DNA from: Symsagittifera roscoffensis
Lineage: Eukaryota; Xenacoelomorpha; Acoela; Convolutidae
DNA: 64,000 nucleotides
Assembly (NCBI RefSeq): GCF_963678635.1
Contig: NC_087071.1
Location: forward strand, 1-64,000
Direction of reading: 5' to 3'
In this document: positions 10,198 to 20,213 of the stretch, one piece after another
How positions within the stretch are numbered: the first letter of the stretch is position 1
Layout: each line of letters starts with the position of its first letter
Notes under the pieces: generated by a model
Told to the model about the DNA's origin: nothing
The model's input: the letters and a program-made list of their open reading frames with translations, nothing else
Database searches by the model: none
Made by a program: the position numbers and the translations under genes

Positions 10198-11706
10198 TCA
10201 GCCTATACTTAAGTAATATTTCTTATGTAGATATACTTGTATGTTCGTATCAGAGAATATCACGTGTACAAGCGCGTACAATTCCCGAGCATGCAATCTT
10301 CCTCTGTTTGGATCGTACACTGGAAGGGAGAGCTCCTTCACGTCCATTTCGACAGGGAAGTCCCTCAGCCTCGTCAAAGACAAGACTAGGTTCTCTGGGT
10401 CCACGTGCTGCTTCTCCGTCGCCCTCGTTACCAAGAAGCACAAGTATTTTCCCGGTATCTGCGACGCCGCCGGAGGTAAGGCTGCCACGCCCCCTAACCC
10501 TGGTCTTTGCTTCCAAAGGAATTCCACGTTTTTGTATTCTCTCTTAAAAGCTGCCGCTAACGCTGTCCTAAAACTCATGTCTGCTGTGATTGCTATCGCA
10601 CATGTTCTATTCGTGAGTATGAAATCACTGACTGTTAGTATTATGTTACTTGAATATTCATTTGGTAAGTTAAAATATGACTCAACTACCCTGCCTATGT
10701 CAGGTTTCTTAGGCTCTTCGCCTGTTTCTGCTTCTAAGTCTCCTGTTTCTCTTGCTACTCTTAATTTTTTTATTATCAAGTTTTCAGTGTGGGTAAGTCC
10801 TACCCCCACTCCCCGGACAAAAATATCCATCGACGTCCCCGTCGATCGCATACCGGGTATCAAGTTAAGGTTAGAAGCTGGAATGAGTAGTTGTCCTTCT
10901 TGGGCAGCCCAGGAAGGATCATCTCGTTCGGTCTTGATGTTTTTCATGCTTTCACGATCTACGTCTTGAATCCTGACGATGGTCTCCTCAGGATCCGAGG
11001 TCGTTTCATTCAGCCACTCTAAGACACGCAGGTTCGTCAAGTCTTGTTCATATGACTGCTGTTGCTCGTCGTCGAATTCTACCTCGGGTTTCGACCAGTC
11101 GTTAACCCACTCATCGTCGTGATCATCGACTATGTCAATGTCTTGTGACACAGTTATTTCCTCTAGACCCACTACTTCCTCCATTATCTTCTTCAGATCT
11201 AACCTATCCACTACAAAGTCGTCACCGTAAGGATTGTATTTCTTTCTTGGTCTCATTCCGTCCTTCTGACGAGTCTGTATGGTGAACAGAAGATCCGGTT
11301 CCAAGTTCTTGGGAACCTCTATCTGCTCGGGATCCTGCCAATCTTCCTCTGCGTAGGGTAAGGTTTCATCGTCCGCTTCGATCTGTTCGTTTGGATCCAG
11401 GTCCAGCGGTGTATCCGTACCTTCCTCTACGACTTCGTTTCCATCGTTCTTCTCCCTGGTGCCTTTTTCATTGACCCCACAAGCAGGATCCATCATCAGA
11501 TAATCCCCTTCTTCCATGTCTGCAGGTATACACCAGTCTTCTGTCGATGGATTGCGTGGCTTTATATTCTCGTAGTGGGCGGCTCGGCCAGTACTCAGTC
11601 TATAAAAGCGTCCCTCCTGATGCACCTCTGTAATCATGAAGGGTCCCCTCCATTTTTTAGGAGCTTTTTTGTCCCTTTCGGTGGTATAACGTTCTGGAAT
11701 ACCCAT
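10198..11706 (-). CDS. Copy A ORF1 C-terminus: integrase GPF module, linker and macrodomain-like domain
   Basis: 502 codons, but true homology begins at KKWRGPF (about residue 17) because a 1-nt loss in an A-run near 11660-11670 shifted the frame from the preceding integrase segment. Residues 17-70 are the GPY/F-type module found at the C-terminus of Ty3/Gypsy integrases. An acidic linker follows, then IFVRGVGVGL (about 290-305), whose DNA is the hyper-conserved block at 10787-10845. Residues about 345-500 fit a macrodomain of the TARG1/Poa1p type: CAIAITADMSF, AAFKREY, GGVAALP, YLCFLVTR, LSLPVYDPNRG, VHVIF..T.IQVYLH. The usual GxG phosphate-loop pattern is replaced by YDPNRG. The protein ends YYLSIG. 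Confidence 0.82.
   Translation of the reverse strand: MGIPERYTTERDKKAPKKWRGPFMITEVHQEGRFYRLSTGRAAHYENIKPRNPSTEDWCIPADMEEGDYLMMDPACGVNEKGTREKNDGNEVVEEGTDTPLDLDPNEQIEADDETLPYAEEDWQDPEQIEVPKNLEPDLLFTIQTRQKDGMRPRKKYNPYGDDFVVDRLDLKKIMEEVVGLEEITVSQDIDIVDDHDDEWVNDWSKPEVEFDDEQQQSYEQDLTNLRVLEWLNETTSDPEETIVRIQDVDRESMKNIKTERDDPSWAAQEGQLLIPASNLNLIPGMRSTGTSMDIFVRGVGVGLTHTENLIIKKLRVARETGDLEAETGEEPKKPDIGRVVESYFNLPNEYSSNIILTVSDFILTNRTCAIAITADMSFRTALAAAFKREYKNVEFLWKQRPGLGGVAALPPAASQIPGKYLCFLVTRATEKQHVDPENLVLSLTRLRDFPVEMDVKELSLPVYDPNRGRLHARELYALVHVIFSDTNIQVYLHKKYYLSIG
10787..10845 (-). promoter_or_regulatory. Hyper-conserved 59-nt block with hairpin and purine tract, copy A
   Basis: Read on the minus strand: a perfect 6-bp stem TCGACG/CGTCGA closing the tetraloop GGGA (GNRA type), then ATATTTTTGTCCGGGG and AGTGGGGGTAGGACT. 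Only 3 of 59 columns vary among copies A, B and C, although the flanking codons differ widely, including at third positions. A T-run directly before a purine tract resembles the U-box/polypurine arrangement of retroviral plus-strand primers. Proposed central polypurine tract or other RNA signal. Confidence 0.75.
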
Positions 11707-12665
11707 ACGTAGTCTCCCACCGAGTAAGCCTTTGCACCAGCTGCTTTCTTGTCGAATCTTTTCCTCTGCCTTGCCTGTGCCTGCTGAGTATTTCGTCTAC
11801 ACAAATCGTTCAATTCCTGTTGGCGTCTGATCACATCCCTCACGTAGACCTGTGGGGACGTTTTCTTTCCCTCATATTCTGGGTAGAAGAAGGTTAAGGG
11901 TAAAGACTTTTCGTGTCCAGTTAGCATCATGTGTGGACTGACTCCAGTGGTGGAGTGTTGCGTGCTGTTATATGCTCCAATCACCTGTGGAAGGTATCTG
12001 TCCCAATCGGTCATGTACCTGGAACAATATACTCTCAGCATCGACACTAACGTCCTGTTCTGTCTTTCCACTAAGCCATTCGTCTGAGGGTGGTATGTCG
12101 TGGAGTGAGCCTGAGCGACCTGTGAGCGTCTCATAAGCTCTTTCGTAAGCTCTCCTACAAAAGCTGTTCCATTATCCGATTGAAACGTCATCGGACAACC
12201 ATGCCTTACTATCCACGTATTGATCAGGTGGTCGCATGTCTCTTCCGCCGAGGCAGTTATGCAGGGCACGGCCTCTGCATACTTCGTGAAATGATCTATC
12301 ATGACCAGCACCTGATTATAACCATTGTCTGTCATGCATATCTTTTGGTGATCTATTTGCACCACCTCGTTGAATTCAGACGACTCGATCGATTGTAAAG
12401 GAAATCGCAACTTCCTTGGATCCTTGACCTGTTTGCATGACAGACATGCTGTTACCCATTTATCGCATGCCTTTTTCATCCCAGGCCACTCAAAGCGCTT
12501 CAGGATCCTCTGATATACTTTGTCGATCCCCTGATGGCCCATCTGATCATGTGACCTGAATAATAGTTCTGTCTGATAGAGTTGCGGTAACACTATCGCG
12601 TTATACTTGTAAAGGACTCTGTCTTCCACTCTTCTTTTGCAAGACACGATCCCGTCCTTGTTCAA
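11634..12665 (-). CDS. gag-pol: Copy A integrase segment of ORF1
   Basis: 343 codons. The N-terminal zinc-binding region shows HDQMGH followed by CLSC (HHCC type). The catalytic core has QIDH (first Asp), QSDNG (second Asp) and LVERQNR (Glu), with exactly 35 residues between the last two, the D,D-35-E signature. The triad is intact in this copy. The segment starts directly after an in-frame TAA (12666-12668) that replaces the tyrosine codon present in B (LLYLNKDG), and ends in a wrong-frame tail (NGGDPS) after a 1-nt loss in an A-run. The initial TTG codon is therefore not a real start. Confidence 0.9.
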   Translation of the reverse strand: MNKDGIVSCKRRVEDRVLYKYNAIVLPQLYQTELLFRSHDQMGHQGIDKVYQRILKRFEWPGMKKACDKWVTACLSCKQVKDPRKLRFPLQSIESSEFNEVVQIDHQKICMTDNGYNQVLVMIDHFTKYAEAVPCITASAEETCDHLINTWIVRHGCPMTFQSDNGTAFVGELTKELMRRSQVAQAHSTTYHPQTNGLVERQNRTLVSMLRVYCSRYMTDWDRYLPQVIGAYNSTQHSTTGVSPHMMLTGHEKSLPLTFFYPEYEGKKTSPQVYVRDVIRRQQELNDLCRRNTQQAQARQRKRFDKKAAGAKAYSVGDYVWVFQNVIPPKGTKKLLKNGGDPS

Positions 12666-13199
12666 TTATAACCTCCCTTCCTTCTGCATGAAGTATTGTC
12701 TCAGGATGCGATAACTATCCTCCTCGAGTTCCCCTTTATCCGGAGAACCATTCTCGATCCACCTTTTCAGGTTGCTTGTCATGCGATCATTTCTCTGCGC
12801 TCTTAGAAGGTCCGAGAGTCTGTATCTCGCCTTCAAGTATGTCTTCATGACCCTCATCTGACTATTCAGCTCGTTGGGCTGATGTGTGTCTTCTTCCATA
12901 TTAACGCACCAAATCTTCGCCAACGGTTGCGTTTCTTGTTCAAACGGCTGAAGATCAGTCCTGACTACTTCTTTCTGCGGCAACAGGCTTATCGAACGTT
13001 TCGATACCGCTATCGTTTCTAAGTGATCCGCTGCGTTATCAAAGACTCTTTCGCTTGGTATTAGGTAGCGATCACTGTCAGGATCCTGGTACACCTCTCT
13101 GTCCAGGTCCCTTGCCCGAGTTTCCACTAGTAGCGTGTGTATCGCTAGTTCTGACAGTTCCGATCCCGAGCCCGAATTCCTGTCTGAATAGGTGTCCAT
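12666..13199 (-). CDS. Copy A ORF1 linker between RNase H and integrase
   Basis: 177 codons linking RNase H to the integrase zinc finger. Conserved with B and C: a DNAADxLExIAVSKR-like stretch, KIWCV, the helical block YLKARYRLSDLLRAQRNDRMTS, and LEEDSY.IL.Q. It overlaps the end of the upstream segment in another frame; the homologous frame changes near 13200-13260, so an indel lies there. The segment ends at the TAA described for the integrase segment. There is no evidence that the ATG at 13199 is a real start. Confidence 0.75.
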   Translation of the reverse strand: MDTYSDRNSGSGSELSELAIHTLLVETRARDLDREVYQDPDSDRYLIPSERVFDNAADHLETIAVSKRSISLLPQKEVVRTDLQPFEQETQPLAKIWCVNMEEDTHQPNELNSQMRVMKTYLKARYRLSDLLRAQRNDRMTSNLKRWIENGSPDKGELEEDSYRILRQYFMQKEGRL

Positions 13200-16100
13200 T
13201 CCTGAGCTTCCTGAATTATCCGCCGTCGAAGAGGTTGTGCTGGAGACTGCACGCTCCCCAGATCATGTCTGTGCTTTCTTTGCATCCATCTGAACTCCCC
13301 TGACAAAACCTTTTGCTCTAGGTCCTGTTTCTCATCAGGAATTTCCTCGTCTATCTCAGACTCCCCGGACAAATTTCCTTGTCCCGGGTGTTGATCTTGT
13401 GATCGCTGGTTCTTCACATCATCCGTCTCCCCGGACAAATAGTCCTGCAGCAGATTTTGTTCTACCTCTTCACCCTCTTTATCCCGGTCCACAAAGGTGA
13501 CGGTTTTCTTTCGCTTGCTGCTCCCCTGTTCTTTCTGTCCGTAAGATGTACTGGTTAAAATCTCTTGGGGTATTGAGGATACTAGTTGGTGAACTATTGT
13601 CCTACAATCCCTCTCGTTCTCTTCGTGCTGTCGTCTGGACGGCATGATCTTCACCTTCTCACTGACTGTTAGCGATGCCACTGCTGCTGTCCACTCGGGG
13701 TCATCTCTGGTCACTTCTCTTTCTAACAATCCACTCAGCATCCGCATCACTTGTGGTGTGACTTGCACCGTTTTGTCCAATAATGAGAGGCTGTTTATAT
13801 TCATGCGAGAGAGTTCTTGCTGGACCAGGTTCGAGTGCAGCAACAGATCCAAGGGGACCGGGTCCTCCTTGGATAGGATCTTTATCTCGGCTGCTTCCTC
13901 TACAGGTAACTCAGGGTGCCCTGGAATTGGATGTCCAGACTTATCCAACCATCTCGTTAAGGGAAGCGCTTCATACGTTTCTTTGTCCAGAAACGAGAAT
14001 CCCTCCTTTATTTCCGCCTGATTGGCCTGCTTCTGCTCCAATCTTTCATAGAACTCAGTTTTCTTGCTGAGACTGTCAGCATTCTGGTGTTTACCACGCA
14101 TCCTATGTTCGATTATCATATGGTAGCCATCCAGTCTTACTATCCATCTACCAATATAACTCTGATCCATCGAATAGGTCTTCCACCAGGATAACGCTCT
14201 CTGGTCCACGCGTAACTTGAAGGGAGCGCTCCCCAAGTATGCACGGTACTTCTCCACAAAGGTGACTACTGCAAACATTTCTGCTTTTGGTGCGCCATAT
14301 TTCATCTCTGTGTCACTCAAGACTGTTCTTCCGTTCCATTCTTGCTCTTGATGCAAGATTCCTGAGATGGCCACCACCGATGCGTCTGTGTCGAGAACAT
14401 ACATGCCCTTTTCTGTAGGCATGCCCAGCACTGGCGCTTCGCACAGTTCCCGTTTTATGTTCTCGAAAGCAACCTGTGCCTCATCGTTCCATTCGAACTT
14501 TTTCCCTTTGTTGCGCATCAGCTTCTGCATCGGGTACACCTTGTCCGCATATCCTTTTATGAATTCTCGTTTGTAATTGGCAAACCCTAGGAAGCTCAGG
14601 AGCTGTGTGTCCGTTCTGGGAGCTTTCCATGTCAACACTGCTTCCACTGCTTCCGGGTCCGGCCTCACACCATGCCTATCCACCATTCTTCCTAGGTACT
14701 TAATCGAGTCCCTAAGGATTTCACATTTCGATGGTTTGCACTTTAATCCTGCTCTTTTCATGCATCCAAAGACCTCATCGAGCCTATCAATATGGTCTTC
14801 CAGGGTCGGTGTTGCTATGACTACGTCATCCACGTAACACATCACGAGATTCCCGTACTTCTTGGTCACTCTCGTCAAAGCCTGAGCCATCAGTCTTTGA
14901 AAAGTGGCCATTGCATTGCACAAGCCGAAGGGCATCCTCTTCCACTGGTACAATCCCAATTTGCAAGCGAATCCGGTTTTCTCTGTGTCCTTCTTCCGCA
15001 GAGGGACCTGCCAGAAGGCAGAACCTAAGTCCAATGTGGTGAAGAACTTGGCATCACCAAGCTTAGATAGGCTCTCGTCTATTCGCGGTATCGGGTACGC
15101 ATCTTTTATCGTTACCGCGTTCAAGTAACGAAAGTCGCAACAAAATCTAAGCTGCCCCCCTTTCTTTTTCGCCATTACTACTCCGCAAGCCCATGGCGAT
15201 TTCGAGGGTTCTATCATATCGTATTCAAGCAACATTTCTATTTCCGCTCGGCACGCTTCCGATTTGTGTGGCGTCATTCGCCTTGCGCCTTCTCTATGGG
15301 GAACGGCGCCCTCTTCTAGTTCCATTTCGTGTTCGACGAAATTACGGCAACCGATATCCGCCTTATGCTTTGAAAATACATCTGCGTTCCGATTTAGGCG
15401 GTCCCGCAATTTTTTGAAATCTCCCTCGCCTATTTTCCCTTTTAAATGTTCTATCTCTGGCAAAACCGGTTTGTCAGATTCTAGTTCATATGACGAGGGG
15501 CGTTCCGGAAAATTCGAGCAGCTTGATAAGCCGTCGTCCGTTTCGGATTTCATTGAAAACAATTTATGAATAGATTTTAATTCATTAATCCTCTTTAAAA
15601 TTTTATCTTTATTGGCATGATAAGGACAGTCTTTCACACTATATTTCTTCAAGTTTTGTGTCTCCTCATAGTCGGTCCTAATCGGCAAAGCGTAGCCAAG
15701 CTTCTTTCCACGCTGGATTGAAACCGTGGTGTCCAGTGTGTTCAACAACACACTGACACACAGTCCGTTTCGCGTTACCGAGAAGCTCCGGCCTAAAATC
15801 ACACGACTATTTGGATTCGGTACTAAGCAAACCTGTTTACTATCACTTAACGAATTCAAATTTCTCATTCTAAAAATTGATACTACAGCTTGTCCTGGTT
15901 GTAATTTTACTTTTCTATCTAAAAAAATTGGTACCTTGTTTTCGTCTGTTATTATCCTATTAATTGGTCTCTTAACATACTTTCGGTCCGGGTTTCTAAT
16001 CCGTATCAGACCGTTGTTCAAGTCAATCATCACGTCAAAAATCCTGACAAAATCTCTGCCCAAGATGAATTGGTCGGCGTCGTCCAGATTCTCTACCACC

Positions 16101-19100
16101 AGGAAGCTCATCCAAAGATCCCGTCCTCCCATGTGGAGGACCGTTATTGGTGTTCTTCCGGCCACGTAGATAGCTCCTCGATTGGCGGCGGCCAGTCGGA
16201 GATTCGTTGGAATTAGATCTTCCCGCGTGAAGCCCATTCTTTCCCAAGTTTTTATCGGCATCACACTCACTACCGCTCCTGTGTCCAGAAGCCCTGTGAC
16301 TCCGAGTTTTTTTCCGTTGGTGTCGAGCAGATGTGCGGTCACATCTGCTTCATACCCAATGTGTACTGCGTCTTGTTCCATCATGGCGTCATGGCCTATC
16401 CTGCGGACTTTGAGTTCCTCCTCACCCAAATAGATCTGCCCCATTTGGTCATCATCTGTTGTTACATAAGTCCTGGTGTAGATACTGATTCCATCCACGT
16501 TCAGCATCACTTGATACGGCCCATAGACCTCTAGGTAGCGTCCATGAAGTTTCTTCATGCGAGGGCCACCCGTCGTTAGTAGTGCCCTCACGGCTCTCGA
16601 CTCGGTGCGTGGTTCCACCTGCCTCAGATAATCTGCATATGTGTCCAAATGCATCAAAGTGAACTCGGATGGTTCACTCAGATTTCTTATTACCTGGTGT
16701 CCAGCCACTGAGATTATCGACTGTATCTTGCTTCCTTGCGGCACCATGCCTAACCTCTGACCGGAGATCACATTAAGTTTCATGCTCAAACTGCTTGGTG
16801 CTTTCGTTTCTTCGAACTCCGTTGCTTCGAAGGTATTCAGTTGCTCCTGAAGTTTCTCATTTTCCAGTTCAAGTTTCACTTTTTGTTCGATCTCCTTCGT
16901 CACTAGTTCCTGCAGCACTCTATTTAGAGCATCCCTCGCGGCTGCCTTATAATCGATCTTGAAGTCGTGAGCCGCGGTTGCTGGTTCCGGCTCACGTGTC
17001 TCCTCTATTACCGCTTGCATTTTCTTAGCCGCCAGCTCTTGAGGTTTATCCTTTCTGCGTGCTTCTGCTTCACTCAAAAGTCGAGCCTTGCTGGCTTTTA
17101 CTCCTGACAAAGCTTCTTCATGTCTTGGATGCTTAATGTCTGCCACTGCATCCCAGAATTGCGGACAATCTGATTTAAAATGACCTTCCAAGTTGCAAAA
17201 GAAACACCTCGGGCCGAATTTCACAATTACTCTTCTCATGAAATCCTCATGGTCCAACTCTGACGCATCTTCGTCATCGAGGCTAAAGCCTATTGCTTTC
17301 ATGCCTTGTTTGTAAGCTGGGCATGCTGACACATGATGGTCCGTTGAACTGCAATTAGCACAAGAGCGTCTCTTGTCCATATCAACCCTCGGTTTGTACC
17401 AATTGTTCCCTTGGTTCGCTGGTCCGTTGTTAAAATTGCCATAATTGTTCTTGTAATATCCAGATCTCGAAGAAGGTTTCAACAAAAGATACTCTTTTGA
17501 TTTGAGCCTCAACTCCTCCGGTGTTGGCGCATTGGTTGATAGTGGTATGTAATGCGTTGCTAGCATCGTACGAAGTTCATCATTCTTCACACCATCGATA
17601 AATTTCGAGGCTACGGCCAAGTTCATCCTTCGGTTTAACTCGTCCGGTTGGCTGCGTCTCCTCAGCATTTCCAAGTCATCGAGAAACTTGTCTATCCTTT
17701 CATCCTCTCGTTGCCTCCGTTTCTCGAAGCGCATCATCGCCTGGTGCCCCTGCACCCCTGATCCAAAACGGTTTAACAAGATCTCGAAGATTTTCTCAGC
17801 AGAGTCTTGATATTGCTTCTTGGCCATGACACAGTTCAGGGCTGTCCCTTCTAAATTGCTGGTGAGCACACTGCATTCCTGTCTCTCCGACAAGTCCTCT
17901 TCCTCGAAATGCAGCTTCATTACCTCTATCCAGGTATCAATACAGCCATCAGAATCGTCTTTGTAGCATCTTGGTTTCTTAAAGACTCTTCTGGACTTCT
18001 CACTGCGTTCATTGGTTCTTGATAACCTTGTCAGGAATGTCTCCAAAGACCTGTTTAGGGGTTCAAATGCTGTGGCCATTGCTGTAGCATCCCTTGAGTG
18101 TCCTGCTTGAGTGTCCTCACACCTCGTCGAAGGCTCTGTATGAGGTGCATCCCTGCAATCCGAATCGCCGTGAGTGTTTCCCTCTTGACATACATGACTC
18201 CTCCTCGGGCTCGCATGCCCCCTGTTGCCGGAATCACTTCTCCCAGTCGCATGTGTGCCTTGCGTTGGTCGTTCGTTAGAGGTTTGTCTGTTCCCCGTTG
18301 AACTTGCTCTACTGCTCGGGCCCCATGCTCCATTACCCCTTGTGGCATAGCCTGATGAACTGCCCCTGCCTCTAGTGGAACCGTACGTCTTCCTCTTTTG
18401 ATGTTCATTGAAGTTCACCCTCGGTTCCCTGCTGGGACCTCCCGAGTTCGGTTCTCCTTCTTTTGGTCCACTCTTGCTGCTTAGTAGCCCGTCCAACCTA
18501 TCCATGATAGCCTGAGTTCGCCTCTCCATCATCGCGTCTATCTTTGTGTCAAGAGTCCCATGAGACTGCTCTTGTTGAATTCTTAACTTCTCCATGTCGT
18601 CTCTTAAGCGTAACTCTCGCTGTTCCGCCTCTCTTGTCATTCGCGACAAGTTCCTCGCCATATGTTCGTCCGTTCTTTCTTTCAAGCGTTTTTCGCTCCT
18701 GCCAACTTCTTGTCTGTTGCGGTTTATTTCTTCCCGCAGACTCTCTCTTTCAATGTGGACTGCCCTTTCTAGTTCACTCATCATTATTGACATCTGCTCG
18801 TTTTGTTCTCCTAAACTGTCCACTATGTTGTTTAAGGCTTCCTCTAGTGCTGCCCCGTTATCCACGAGTGGCGTCACTAGTGGTGGTGTAACCCTGTCGG
18901 TCCCAGGTAGCTTCGTGCTGGTCGAGATCCGAGCCTTAACTCTCTGCCTCGACGTCTTTTCATTATCTATTTCAGGATCCGCTAACGCGTTGCCTAGCCC
19001 TCTGGTTCTACTCTCTCCAGTTTGTGGCTCTGAACTTGTCCTAATCGCGAAGTCTTTTGACTGGCCCGGTGTGTTTGCCTCTTTGCTTATCGTTGTCACT

Positions 19101-19759
19101 ACACCAAATTTGTCCATGGTTCCAGTCTCTCTTCCGACGTGTGCCTCATTCTCCTGGATCGAACTATTGAGGCTGACTTGAGATCCAAAGTCCCCTTGCT
19201 CCTCTTCATCCTCTTCCTCCTGGGATTCACCGTCGTTTCCTGCTCCTCCTCCCATGCTGAATGGAAAGATGTTTCCGAAGGTGTTCTTCATTCTTTCTGA
19301 GAATGATGATGACGTTGTTTGTTTCCCAGTTCCTCCTGCCATCATAGTGTTGTCAGTCGGAGATCTTCTAGTTGTCGCTATTTCAGTCGAGATGTCGGAC
19401 AGTTCCGACATCTCCTCTCGATCCAATGTCCCGGTGGAAGTGGCAAAATCATGGCCTTGTTCTACCGGAGTAGATTCACTCGCCAGCCTTCTGCCTCTCC
19501 CTTCCAGTCCATTTACTTCCTGGTTGTCGTTCATGGTATGGTCCGTATTGACCTCCACTTCTAACAGTTCTTTCCGCTCTTCTGAGGTCTTCTGACTTCT
19601 CGTTTCAACCATTCTGCCTGAAACCGTCTCCCCTTTATCGGACCGGGATCGCTTGATCCAATCCACAAAAGGATCGGTCATCGTTTTTCTTTGCTTTTCA
19701 GGTATGAATTTCCTAGAGCTATTAGCTCGTTTTGGTATCCTTGACTTGTCTAGACTCAT
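13145..19759 (-). CDS. gag-pol: Copy A Gag-protease-RT-RNase H polyprotein
   Basis: 2204 codons from ATG 19759, the best-preserved Gag of the three copies. In order: a polar N-terminus; coiled coil about 305-425; Arg/Ser/Gly-rich linker; capsid-like Retrotrans_gag region about 565-760 (DTWIEVMKLHF, LEGTALNCV, FEKRRQREDERI); two CX2CX4HX4C knuckles at 800-813 and 852-865; aspartic protease with LDTGA (Asp1159) and ILGRDF; reverse transcriptase with RFCCDFRYLN, FTTLDLGSAFWQ, MPFGLCNA and YVDD (1642-1645); RNase H starting at VLDTDAS (about 1790). RNase H lacks ten residues present in B and C (after NGRTVL), a 30-nt in-frame deletion that probably inactivates it. The final residues are out of frame after an indel. 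Confidence 0.92.
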   Translation of the reverse strand: MSLDKSRIPKRANSSRKFIPEKQRKTMTDPFVDWIKRSRSDKGETVSGRMVETRSQKTSEERKELLEVEVNTDHTMNDNQEVNGLEGRGRRLASESTPVEQGHDFATSTGTLDREEMSELSDISTEIATTRRSPTDNTMMAGGTGKQTTSSSFSERMKNTFGNIFPFSMGGGAGNDGESQEEEDEEEQGDFGSQVSLNSSIQENEAHVGRETGTMDKFGVVTTISKEANTPGQSKDFAIRTSSEPQTGESRTRGLGNALADPEIDNEKTSRQRVKARISTSTKLPGTDRVTPPLVTPLVDNGAALEEALNNIVDSLGEQNEQMSIMMSELERAVHIERESLREEINRNRQEVGRSEKRLKERTDEHMARNLSRMTREAEQRELRLRDDMEKLRIQQEQSHGTLDTKIDAMMERRTQAIMDRLDGLLSSKSGPKEGEPNSGGPSREPRVNFNEHQKRKTYGSTRGRGSSSGYATRGNGAWGPSSRASSTGNRQTSNERPTQGTHATGRSDSGNRGHASPRRSHVCQEGNTHGDSDCRDAPHTEPSTRCEDTQAGHSRDATAMATAFEPLNRSLETFLTRLSRTNERSEKSRRVFKKPRCYKDDSDGCIDTWIEVMKLHFEEEDLSERQECSVLTSNLEGTALNCVMAKKQYQDSAEKIFEILLNRFGSGVQGHQAMMRFEKRRQREDERIDKFLDDLEMLRRRSQPDELNRRMNLAVASKFIDGVKNDELRTMLATHYIPLSTNAPTPEELRLKSKEYLLLKPSSRSGYYKNNYGNFNNGPANQGNNWYKPRVDMDKRRSCANCSSTDHHVSACPAYKQGMKAIGFSLDDEDASELDHEDFMRRVIVKFGPRCFFCNLEGHFKSDCPQFWDAVADIKHPRHEEALSGVKASKARLLSEAEARRKDKPQELAAKKMQAVIEETREPEPATAAHDFKIDYKAAARDALNRVLQELVTKEIEQKVKLELENEKLQEQLNTFEATEFEETKAPSSLSMKLNVISGQRLGMVPQGSKIQSIISVAGHQVIRNLSEPSEFTLMHLDTYADYLRQVEPRTESRAVRALLTTGGPRMKKLHGRYLEVYGPYQVMLNVDGISIYTRTYVTTDDDQMGQIYLGEEELKVRRIGHDAMMEQDAVHIGYEADVTAHLLDTNGKKLGVTGLLDTGAVVSVMPIKTWERMGFTREDLIPTNLRLAAANRGAIYVAGRTPITVLHMGGRDLWMSFLVVENLDDADQFILGRDFVRIFDVMIDLNNGLIRIRNPDRKYVKRPINRIITDENKVPIFLDRKVKLQPGQAVVSIFRMRNLNSLSDSKQVCLVPNPNSRVILGRSFSVTRNGLCVSVLLNTLDTTVSIQRGKKLGYALPIRTDYEETQNLKKYSVKDCPYHANKDKILKRINELKSIHKLFSMKSETDDGLSSCSNFPERPSSYELESDKPVLPEIEHLKGKIGEGDFKKLRDRLNRNADVFSKHKADIGCRNFVEHEMELEEGAVPHREGARRMTPHKSEACRAEIEMLLEYDMIEPSKSPWACGVVMAKKKGGQLRFCCDFRYLNAVTIKDAYPIPRIDESLSKLGDAKFFTTLDLGSAFWQVPLRKKDTEKTGFACKLGLYQWKRMPFGLCNAMATFQRLMAQALTRVTKKYGNLVMCYVDDVVIATPTLEDHIDRLDEVFGCMKRAGLKCKPSKCEILRDSIKYLGRMVDRHGVRPDPEAVEAVLTWKAPRTDTQLLSFLGFANYKREFIKGYADKVYPMQKLMRNKGKKFEWNDEAQVAFENIKRELCEAPVLGMPTEKGMYVLDTDASVVAISGILHQEQEWNGRTVLSDTEMKYGAPKAEMFAVVTFVEKYRAYLGSAPFKLRVDQRALSWWKTYSMDQSYIGRWIVRLDGYHMIIEHRMRGKHQNADSLSKKTEFYERLEQKQANQAEIKEGFSFLDKETYEALPLTRWLDKSGHPIPGHPELPVEEAAEIKILSKEDPVPLDLLLHSNLVQQELSRMNINSLSLLDKTVQVTPQVMRMLSGLLEREVTRDDPEWTAAVASLTVSEKVKIMPSRRQHEENERDCRTIVHQLVSSIPQEILTSTSYGQKEQGSSKRKKTVTFVDRDKEGEEVEQNLLQDYLSGETDDVKNQRSQDQHPGQGNLSGESEIDEEIPDEKQDLEQKVLSGEFRWMQRKHRHDLGSVQSPAQPLRRRIIQEAQEWTPIQTGIRARDRNCQN
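13295..13437 (-). repeat. 66-nt periodic repeat carrying the TGTCCGGGGAG motif, copy A
   Basis: On the minus strand TGTCCGGGGAG occurs at 13437-13427 and 13371-13361, with a one-base variant at 13305-13295, each exactly 66 nt (22 codons) apart. They encode LSGET, LSGES and LSGEF. The sequence between repeats is poorly conserved. Copies B and C carry the same motif with periods of 42 and 51 nt. Confidence 0.75.
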
Positions 19760-20213
19760 TCTCTATTTGTCACTTTTTAATGCCAATACTTAACCCGATT
19801 GCTAGAGACCTTATAGTTTTATTAACAATAATAATGACACAACACAATAATTTTCACAAGATTCTATTAAATAGTGACCACGAATCCCTGTATGTTATGA
19901 GAGTACAGTTTTTGTATAAAATTTATTCACACTAACCGATTATCGGTGGTATGATTTGAAAACTAGCACAATATGATGTTATCAGTCAATTTAAAAGATA
20001 GTGTACTCACTACCCAATCAAGCACAGTTTATGTTGACTTAAAATCAAAAGCAAAAATATATATATTGACAGAATATGAATGTCTCTAAAAAAACGTATG
20101 TGTAATGTACTCTTAGTCGGTCGCAGTACAATAGTCGAACTTGTCTTTTAAAGAAAAAGCTCTCCCTGCTCGGTGCTGCACCAAACAGACAAAGTTTGAA
20201 GGCAGTAATTTTA

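Noticed and set aside
10241-10969. 242-codon plus-strand frame
   Set aside because: Antisense shadow of the macrodomain-coding part of ORF1 in A; the sense frame shows conserved protein motifs in three copies.
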